In this document: one piece after another, positions 7,609 through 13,300 of the stretch
Layout of the letters: every line of letters starts with the position of its first letter
How positions within the stretch are numbered: the first letter of the stretch is position 1
From: a virus
IMG/VR virus record: IMGVR_UViG_3300006929_000153
Coordinates: 1 to 21,778 of that record
Length of the DNA: 21,778 nt
Direction: 5' to 3' (one strand)
The notes under the pieces: model-generated
The model's database searches: none
What the model was told of the DNA's origin: nothing
What the model saw: only the letters and a program-made list of their open reading frames with translations
Made by a program: the position numbers and the translations under genes

Positions 7609-8328
7609 ATGCGATCTCTAATGATAAAATCTTGTTTAGTTTATGTGTTTTTATTATATTCATTGGCCTATTGTGTGTCTGTTCTTGCGGCCAACAACGA
7701 TATTTACTTAACTCAAGCTGGCGGCGGTAGCACCGCCCTCACGCTTAGTATAGACCAGATTGGGTCGAGCAACGTTGTTGGTACCAGTAGTGCTAGGGTG
7801 AGCTTATCGGGTACATCCATTACGGCTGATGTAGATCAGATAGGTGACAGCAACACTATTGCGATGACGGCGGCACAAGCTAATTCAGCTAATTTTACTT
7901 TAAAGTCTACTGGTGACAGCAATACTCAAACTCTGGCTTTAGGTGCTACAGGTGATGTACAAAACACAGATTTTGATTTGGAAGCTACCGGTGATAGTAA
8001 CGTGCTTGTTTACACACAAGGTAATACTGCAACAGCGACCGCTGCGAACGCAGACTTTAGTGTTACAGGGACTTCAAACAACATCAACGTAACTTGTAAC
8101 GTTGTGGGTTGTGTAAACGACTGGACCGTGGACGGGGATTCAAACGATATCGACACCACTCAAGTAAACAATGCCGACCATTCCATTAAAGCAAATATAA
8201 CGGGTAATGGTAATAACATCGACGTAGACCAAAGCAGTACTGGGGGTTCGGTTAAAAACATTTTAGACATAGTAGCTATTACGACCAATGGTGTTATTGA
8301 TGTAGATCAATGTACTTCTGGTTGCTAG
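7609..8328 (+). CDS. curlin-repeat amyloid protein 1 (CsgA/CsgB-like)
   Basis: 239 residues. The ATG at 7609 follows a very strong GGAGGAGGGG (7595-7604) just at the csgG stop. A signal peptide (about 1-27) is followed by seven degenerate curlin-type repeats of pattern hydrophobic-x-hydrophobic...G-[DST]-[SGN]-N-x-hydrophobic, for example SIDQIGSSNVV (47-57), DVDQIGDSNTI (74-84), KSTGDSNTQ, EATGDSNVL, VTGTSNNI, VDGDSNDI and ITGNGNNI (197-204), about 25 residues apart. This is the strand-loop-strand plan of the CsgA/CsgB beta-helix, rich in Asn, Asp, Thr and Ser. Four cysteines sit in two close pairs (163/168 and 235/239), unlike mature E. coli CsgA. Predicted to be exported through CsgG to form amyloid; whether it is the major fibre subunit or the nucleator is not decidable here. 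Confidence 0.87.
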   Translation: MRSLMIKSCLVYVFLLYSLAYCVSVLAANNDIYLTQAGGGSTALTLSIDQIGSSNVVGTSSARVSLSGTSITADVDQIGDSNTIAMTAAQANSANFTLKSTGDSNTQTLALGATGDVQNTDFDLEATGDSNVLVYTQGNTATATAANADFSVTGTSNNINVTCNVVGCVNDWTVDGDSNDIDTTQVNNADHSIKANITGNGNNIDVDQSSTGGSVKNILDIVAITTNGVIDVDQCTSGC

Positions 8329-9395
8329 TTTTTTTGCCCTTTGTGGCAAGTGCCCAAGTTGGGTCTATTTCTGAATTGAGAGGAATTGGCGAGGTCTTAC
8401 GCCAGAACACGGATGATTCCCTAGCAGCTGAGTTACAACTGGGTATTGCCAGTATGGATAACGTACGTACTGGGAACGGGCGTTTAGCTATTCAGTTTCT
8501 TGACGATAGCGTAGTACGACTAACCGAGCGTTCCAGTGTTGTAATAGACGAATACATTTTTGACCCCGATCCGTCTCAAAGCCGTTTAGCTCTTAACATG
8601 GCTAGTGGTACAGCCCGCTTTTTGACAGGCGCATTGGGACGTATTAACCGTGAGAACATTAGTATCCGTACTCCTACCGCTACTATTGCCATTCGTGGGA
8701 CAGACTTCACCACTACGGTGGATGAAATTGGTCGCAGTTTGGTGATTCTTCTCCCAGACGCCACGGGGGCTTCTAGTGGGGAAATAACCGTAACAACGCA
8801 AGCAGGTGTAGTGGTGATGAATGAACCGTTTCAAGCTACTATGGTTAGTGTGTCGGAGACACCACCTACCCCACCTGTTTTATTACAGGGCATGACACTG
8901 GGTTTTATAGATAATTTGCTTATTGTTAACCCTCCAGACGAAATTCAACAAGCCGTAGAGGAACAAGCCAGTAGTCCCAATAACATACTAGACGTAGATC
9001 TATTGGAAGAAACCGAACTAGATGAAAACGAATTGGATAAAGATGAGTTAGAAGATGAAATAGGTAGATTAGATGTGGACTTTTTAGATGTGGACTTCCT
9101 AACTGATCTGTTAGACGTAATAGAGGTAAGTGCTGCGGCTAAAGAAGAAAAAGGTGCGGAGTTAGACGGAGTAGAGTTAGTAGGAATTACTCCGGGATTT
9201 GACCCCCAGCTACAGATTTATTCTTTTGTAGAGGGCGAAAGACTTACGTTGTTTCGCCAAGTGGAAAACACTGTAGACTTAGAGCTAGAAAAAAGTGGGG
9301 CCTACAACGTAGACATTCTGACCGCGGGTGTAAAAATAGGTGTGGTAGTAAACGGTGGAGGTGAAAGTGCGATTACTATTGTTCAGTCTCCTTAG
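8310..9395 (+). CDS. secreted FecR-domain protein with acidic linker and curlin-like C-terminus
   Basis: 361 residues. The ATG at 8310 overlaps the curlin-1 3' end by 19 bases and gives a clean signal peptide (MYFWLLVFLPFVASA, then QVG). Residues about 45-170 match the FecR beta domain: NVRTGNGRLAIQFLDDS, LNMASGTARFLTGALG (95-110) and the hallmark IRTPTATIAIRGTDF (119-133). A very acidic linker (about 226-270) carries repeated LDVD/DELE-type words. The C-terminal ~45 residues contain two segments resembling curlin rungs (LELEKSGAYNVDIL at 324-337 and VVVNGGGESAITIV at 346-358). There is no cytoplasmic or transmembrane anti-sigma part, so this is not a classical FecR regulator. It is more likely an extracytoplasmic structural or sensory partner. 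The 3' end overlaps curlin 2. Confidence 0.83.
   Translation: MYFWLLVFLPFVASAQVGSISELRGIGEVLRQNTDDSLAAELQLGIASMDNVRTGNGRLAIQFLDDSVVRLTERSSVVIDEYIFDPDPSQSRLALNMASGTARFLTGALGRINRENISIRTPTATIAIRGTDFTTTVDEIGRSLVILLPDATGASSGEITVTTQAGVVVMNEPFQATMVSVSETPPTPPVLLQGMTLGFIDNLLIVNPPDEIQQAVEEQASSPNNILDVDLLEETELDENELDKDELEDEIGRLDVDFLDVDFLTDLLDVIEVSAAAKEEKGAELDGVELVGITPGFDPQLQIYSFVEGERLTLFRQVENTVDLELEKSGAYNVDILTAGVKIGVVVNGGGESAITIVQSP
9357..9361 (+). promoter_or_regulatory. ribosome-binding site that sets the curlin-2 start at 9367
   Basis: GGAGG at 9357-9361 is five bases before GTG 9367, which opens a textbook signal peptide. The earlier in-frame GTG codons at 9355 and 9361 overlap or precede this site and are less likely starts. 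Confidence 0.65.
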
Positions 9396-10152
9396 TTTGC
9401 CTGTTTTTGCAGCGGATAATTCCGTAGAGATAGATACTAAAGGGACAAACACCAACATTTATATTGAACAAATAGGAACCGGCAATACGGCGCGTGTCTG
9501 GTGTGGGCTATCAAATGGAACATACACAACGCATACCTGTAGTAGTGCTACCATCGATATTGACCAGAATGGTGACGATAATTTAGCTAAAACCTATAGC
9601 CAGTACACAAACCATACAGGGAATGAATATAAGATTACACAGACTGGAAACGACAACACAGGGTATATTGACGCGGATCAGGACTCAAATGAGATGACCG
9701 TTACCCAAACCGGTGACGATATGTATGGCGAAATTTATATGTCTGGCGATGACAACATCTATAAGGTATCCCAAACAGGTACCGGAGACCATTATGCAAA
9801 GATGTACGCCTTTGGAGATGACAGTACGTGGACAATTACTCAATCTGGTTCTGGAAGCCACAACGCCTATATTAAATCTTGCAACAACTGCAATAATAAT
9901 GATGCTACGATTACGCAATCAGGTAGCGGCGCAAAGGATGGCGACATTGAGTTCAAAAACAACCCTGCCGATAACTCAACGGTTAACCTGACGCAGTCAG
10001 GCAACGGCGCACACGTTGGGAACATACGAGTAGAACAGGGAAACTACACCGTAAATGCAACTCAAAACGGAGTAAGTGCCAAATCTTACACAGCGGTATT
10101 TAACTGCACTTCAAGCTGTAACAAAACCGTAACAATTAACCAATTTGATTAG
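9367..10152 (+). CDS. curlin-repeat amyloid protein 2 (CsgA/CsgB-like)
   Basis: 261 residues from GTG 9367. A signal peptide (MRLLLFSLLSLPVFA) is followed by ADNSVEID. About ten repeats carry the canonical curlin core [IVT]-x-Q-x-G-x-[GDN]: IEQIGTGN (33-40), IDQNGDDN (65-72), ITQTGNDN (90-97), VTQTGDD (112-118), VSQTGTG (134-140), ITQSGSGS (157-164), ITQSGSGA (182-189), LTQSGNGA (208-215), ATQNGVS and INQFD at the end. These are closer to classical CsgA/CsgB repeats than curlin 1. Cysteine pairs (46/58, 172/175, 247/251) sit in the loops between rungs. There is a 29-base overlap with the FecR gene. Expected: secreted amyloid subunit, forming a heteromeric fibre with curlin 1 or nucleating it. 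Confidence 0.9.
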   Translation: MRLLLFSLLSLPVFAADNSVEIDTKGTNTNIYIEQIGTGNTARVWCGLSNGTYTTHTCSSATIDIDQNGDDNLAKTYSQYTNHTGNEYKITQTGNDNTGYIDADQDSNEMTVTQTGDDMYGEIYMSGDDNIYKVSQTGTGDHYAKMYAFGDDSTWTITQSGSGSHNAYIKSCNNCNNNDATITQSGSGAKDGDIEFKNNPADNSTVNLTQSGNGAHVGNIRVEQGNYTVNATQNGVSAKSYTAVFNCTSSCNKTVTINQFD

Positions 10153-10156
10153 AAAA

Positions 10157-10453
10157 ATGGCTAAGAAAAAAGAAAAATCTATAAGACGCACCACTAAAGG
10201 GAAAGCTGCTAACTATCGTCCTACTAAGAAAGGGGCGGGAATGACTAAAAAAGGTGTTAAGGCTTATAGAAAGAAAAACCCCGGAAGTAAGTTAAAAACA
10301 GCGGTTACAGGTAAGGTTAAAAAGGGCAGTAAAGCCGCTAAAAGACGTAAGTCTTATTGCGCAAGGTCAGCAGGACAAATGAAAAAATTTCCTAAAGCTG
10401 CAAAAAACCCTAATTCAAGGCTACGGCAAGCAAGAAAAAGATGGAAGTGCTAA
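10157..10453 (+). CDS. small very basic protein, conserved phage family (DUF6321-like)
   Basis: 98 residues from ATG 10157. Extremely Lys/Arg-rich with a block KGAGMTKKGVKAYRKKNPGS, then KLKTAVTGKVKKGSKAAKRR and SYCARSAGQMKKFP, ending RQARKRWKC. I recognise this pattern as a small conserved phage family, which I recall as DUF6321; that name is from memory and unchecked. The block with two conserved cysteines and a Trp near the end is typical. It has no signal peptide, so it acts in the cytoplasm. Nucleic-acid binding or DNA condensation is a fair guess from composition only. It lies five bases after curlin 2 and before the cyclase, a phage-type gene sandwiched in the accessory cassette. A TTG at 10145 would add four residues and is less likely. 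Confidence 0.75.
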   Translation: MAKKKEKSIRRTTKGKAANYRPTKKGAGMTKKGVKAYRKKNPGSKLKTAVTGKVKKGSKAAKRRKSYCARSAGQMKKFPKAAKNPNSRLRQARKRWKC

Positions 10454-10457
10454 AACC

Positions 10458-12218
10458 TTGAAACTAGGTACAAAAGTCGGACTACTCACCGTTGTAGCTT
10501 TAGCTTTGCCTTTGTTGTTAAACTGGTCTGCATTAGAGGTGCTGCGACTTAAAACATTTGATGCGTTTATTACTCAACCCACTCCATCTGGGCATTTTGT
10601 AGTTCTTGATATAACTGAAGAAGATATAGCAAGAGAAGGAGGTTGGCCTTTCCCCCGTCAAACCTTAGCTACTTTACAAAATGAGCTTATGGCTCGAGGT
10701 GCTCTGGGGGTGGGTTGGGTGGTTTTATTTCCTCAACCGGATCGTTTTGGTGGAGATGAAGATTTTGCCACAAGCCTAACTCAGGGGATAAATGTATTAG
10801 CTATGCCTGAGTTTGCTAATGCGGAATATCCTCCACCACATGGAACTGTTATTCTTGGCGAAGATCCTGTTAACTATAGCCCTGCAAAGGGGTTTATTTT
10901 AAACATAGAGCAACTAACTGAGGTTGCTTTACAGGGGGCTGTTTCTGCTCCTACTGATGTAGATAACCTTATAAGGCAAATTCCCCTTATTTCTCGAGCT
11001 CCTGATGGTTGGGTTGCTTCTTTTGCCACACAAGTATTAAAAGCTCTTACGGGGGAGGGAACGTACCAAATACGAACTAATGAAGGAGGTATTGAAAGCC
11101 TTAGAATACCGGCACTTGGGGTAATTCCTACAGATAGGTTTGGCCGAAAGTGGGTCTCTTGGGTGGATACCCCTACGGTTTCGTACCAAGACCCACAGGT
11201 AGAAGGTAAGTTTGTTTTTGTGGGAACAAGTGCTGCAGGAATAATGCCACAGTTGGCTACCCCTGCGGGTTTGTTAAATCCCCACTACATACAAGCTGCT
11301 TTGGCAGAGAGCTTATTGCTACCAAACAGTCCTAGTATTCCTGCAAACCGGTTATTGTATGAATTAGGGCTTCTTTTATTGGTATGTACAATTACAATAA
11401 CTCTTCTACAAAGATGTAATGTAACTTGGTCTGCTGTAAGTGTAGGAGGAATGTTAGCGGGAGTATATGGTCTAGGAGTCTATCTTATTCAACAAAATCA
11501 ATTAGTTGATGTTACTTGGCCCGCTATTTGTTTATTGTTACTATCTGGGGAACAGTTCTGGTTTAACTTTAGGGAACAGTATTTACTACGCCAGCAGATT
11601 AAAAAACAGTTTGAACACTACTTAGACCCAAGACAAATAAAACGCTTGCAAGATAACCCCGACCTGTTGACCCTAGGTGGTGAAACCCGCTACGCAACCT
11701 TTTTGTTCACTGATCTGAGGGGGTTTACTTCTATGTCGGAAAAGCTGTCTCCGGAGGAAGTTACCGAAATAATGAACAAAACTTTGTCTGTACAGGTAGA
11801 AACCATACAAAAACACGGGGGCATGGTAGATAAGTTCATTGGTGACGCCTGTATGGCAATTTTTTCGGCCCCACTAGACCTACCTGATCACGAAGACGCT
11901 GCTATAAAGGCCGCAATTGAAATACAGGAAAAGATAAAAGTCCTTAACGAAGTCTTACCTGTACCTGTTGCTATCGGGGTGGGGGTTAATTCAGGAAAAG
12001 CAGTGATAGGGAACATGGGTTCCGCTTCTAGGTTCGACTATTCTGCGATCGGAGACCCCGTAAATACCGCAGCCAGACTGGAATCATCGACCAAACAGGT
12101 AGGAAAGGAGATATTAGTTGGGTCTTCTACTGCAAAAAAATGTTCTTTTGTGTTAAAGTCGTTGGAACCCATAGAAGTGAAAGGAAAAAAGGACCCGTTA
12201 GAGGTTTTTACCGTTTGA
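10458..12218 (+). CDS. CHASE2-domain membrane adenylate cyclase (class III)
   Basis: 586 residues from TTG 10458 with GGAAG ten bases upstream. The order is an N-terminal TM (about 7-24), a periplasmic CHASE2 sensor domain (about 30-290; its typical VGTSAAGIMPQLATPAG at 255-271), three closely spaced TM helices (about 300-317, 325-343, 352-366), a short linker, and a class III cyclase domain (about 405-586). Catalytic residues are complete: metal Asp419 (FTDLRGFT) and Asp463 (FIGD), Lys459 and Asp527 (FDYSAIGD) for adenine selection, and Asn536 and Arg540 (NTAARLES) for the transition state. Lys plus Asp predicts ATP, giving cAMP, and an active homodimer. The N-terminal half looks lower in GC than the head genes, by eye. 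Bacterial CHASE2 cyclases sense unknown envelope signals. It is unusual to find one between curli genes and a holin in a phage. Confidence 0.92.
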   Translation: MKLGTKVGLLTVVALALPLLLNWSALEVLRLKTFDAFITQPTPSGHFVVLDITEEDIAREGGWPFPRQTLATLQNELMARGALGVGWVVLFPQPDRFGGDEDFATSLTQGINVLAMPEFANAEYPPPHGTVILGEDPVNYSPAKGFILNIEQLTEVALQGAVSAPTDVDNLIRQIPLISRAPDGWVASFATQVLKALTGEGTYQIRTNEGGIESLRIPALGVIPTDRFGRKWVSWVDTPTVSYQDPQVEGKFVFVGTSAAGIMPQLATPAGLLNPHYIQAALAESLLLPNSPSIPANRLLYELGLLLLVCTITITLLQRCNVTWSAVSVGGMLAGVYGLGVYLIQQNQLVDVTWPAICLLLLSGEQFWFNFREQYLLRQQIKKQFEHYLDPRQIKRLQDNPDLLTLGGETRYATFLFTDLRGFTSMSEKLSPEEVTEIMNKTLSVQVETIQKHGGMVDKFIGDACMAIFSAPLDLPDHEDAAIKAAIEIQEKIKVLNEVLPVPVAIGVGVNSGKAVIGNMGSASRFDYSAIGDPVNTAARLESSTKQVGKEILVGSSTAKKCSFVLKSLEPIEVKGKKDPLEVFTV

Positions 12219-12240
12219 AACCACCACAAGGAGTATCTCT

Positions 12241-12627
12241 GTGTTAGATAAACTCATTGGACCTATTACTGGAATCGTTGATAAGATGGTTCCTGACAAA
12301 GACTTAAGAGAAAAGCTAAACCACGAGCTTAGTATGTCTTTGCATAATGCTAATTTAGCTCAGTTAGAGGTTAACAAGGCCGAAGCATCGCATAAAAGCA
12401 TTTTTGTTGCGGGATGGCGACCTTTTGTTGGCTGGGTATGTGGTGTAGCCTTGGCTTACCACTTTATTTTGGCTCCTCTCATACAGTTTGGTTTTGCCCT
12501 AGCAGGCTTTGAACAAAGCCTACCCGAATTTGACTTTAGTCAGTTGTCTACTGTGCTTATGGGTATGTTAGGTCTTGGAGGCCTTAGAACTTTTGAGAAA
12601 ATGAAAAATGTTTCTAGAGAAAAGTAA
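12241..12627 (+). CDS. holin of the 3TM (GTA_holin_3TM) family
   Basis: 128 residues from GTG 12241 with AAGGAG at 12229-12234. The N-terminus is amphipathic helical with acidic residues. The motif GWRPFVGWVCGVALAY begins the first hydrophobic segment (about 58-88), and a second hydrophobic segment runs about 100-115, ending GLGGLRTFEKMK. The WRPF/W...GGLRTFEK combination is typical of the small holin family first noted in gene transfer agents and common in alphaproteobacterial phages. Expected role: inner-membrane holes for host lysis. No endolysin is recognisable in this window. Confidence 0.85.
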   Translation: MLDKLIGPITGIVDKMVPDKDLREKLNHELSMSLHNANLAQLEVNKAEASHKSIFVAGWRPFVGWVCGVALAYHFILAPLIQFGFALAGFEQSLPEFDFSQLSTVLMGMLGLGGLRTFEKMKNVSREK

Positions 12628-12629
12628 CC

Positions 12630-12821
12630 GTGACTGAGCTTTACATTTACGAAAAAATACGAAAGAATATACGCGAACGGAGAGAAATGATACGGCAAAC
12701 CCTTTGCGAAGGGCCTGTACCTGATTTCACCACATTCAAGGAACTTCGAGCTAGGCTCGTAGAACTTGCAGCAATAGAACAGGAAATAGCATCCCTGCTG
12801 GAGAAAGTAACAGATGACTGA
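12630..12821 (+). CDS. small helical protein of unknown function
   Basis: 63 residues from GTG 12630, two bases after the holin stop, overlapping the next gene by eight bases. Predominantly helical and charged (YEKIRKNIRERREMIRQTL, then ELRARLVELAAIEQEI), with no signal or membrane segment. I recall similar short proteins following the holin in marine phages. Function unknown. The tight packing argues that it is real. Confidence 0.65.
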   Translation: MTELYIYEKIRKNIRERREMIRQTLCEGPVPDFTTFKELRARLVELAAIEQEIASLLEKVTDD

Positions 12822-13287
12822 ACCAACACTACTGGTACCTGATTACTATAAAGAACCTACCCCTAAAAAACCTCCTGAAAAAGATTCACTAGATTCGGCT
12901 TACGTAGAAAAAGAGGATCTGTACTTAGATCCCAGTAAGCTATCTTCTAAATCAATTGACCGTTTACCTCAACCTACTGGCTGGCGAATTTTGCTTTTGC
13001 CCTATCAGGGCAGAAAAGTCAGTGATGGTGGAATTCTTATGCCCGATGCTGTGATCCAAACCGAAGCCCTAGCCACTGTATGTGGTTATGTGCTGAGATT
13101 AGGACCAGATGCGTATGAGGATCGTGAAAAATATCCCCATGGCCCTTGGTGTGCTGAAAAAGAGTGGGTTATTTTTGGAAGATACGCGGGAAGCCGATTT
13201 AAGATAGAAGGCGGCGAAGTTCGTTTGCTCAATGATGACGAAATACTTGCTCGCATTAACGATCCTAGCGACATTTTGCATATTTAA
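12814..13287 (+). CDS. GroES-like co-chaperonin (Cpn10 fold)
   Basis: 157 residues starting inside the previous gene's end. After a Pro/Lys-rich N-terminal arm of about 50 residues, the core resembles GroES: PTGWRILLLPYQG (strand opening the fold), a mobile-loop-like KVSDGGILMPD (about 69-79), TVCGYVLRLGPDAY (matching the GroES VVAVGPG turn), WVIFGRYAGSRFKI (matching VLF..Y.G..), and ending LLNDDEILARI (matching the GroES end LI..DDILAVI). Phage GroES substitutes such as T4 gp31 help GroEL fold the major capsid protein. Its place just upstream of scaffold and MCP fits that role. The long N-terminal extension is unlike cellular GroES (about 97 residues). Confidence 0.8.
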   Translation: MTEPTLLVPDYYKEPTPKKPPEKDSLDSAYVEKEDLYLDPSKLSSKSIDRLPQPTGWRILLLPYQGRKVSDGGILMPDAVIQTEALATVCGYVLRLGPDAYEDREKYPHGPWCAEKEWVIFGRYAGSRFKIEGGEVRLLNDDEILARINDPSDILHI

Positions 13288-13300
13288 GGGAGAATAACCG

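Noticed and set aside
8310-9395. FecR protein as a TonB-dependent anti-sigma regulator
   Set aside because: It has a Sec signal peptide at the very N-terminus and lacks the cytoplasmic anti-sigma region and transmembrane helix of FecR regulators, and no sigma factor or TonB receptor lies nearby.
9713-9991. 92-codon forward frame inside curlin 2
   Set aside because: Lies wholly within a gene with clear curlin repeats. The alternative product is low-information.
6304-12218. Bacterial chromosomal island or prophage boundary
   Set aside because: No integrase, att-like flanking repeats, tRNA or insertion sequence is visible, and gene overlaps are continuous with phage genes on both sides. Assembly chimerism cannot be fully excluded from sequence alone.
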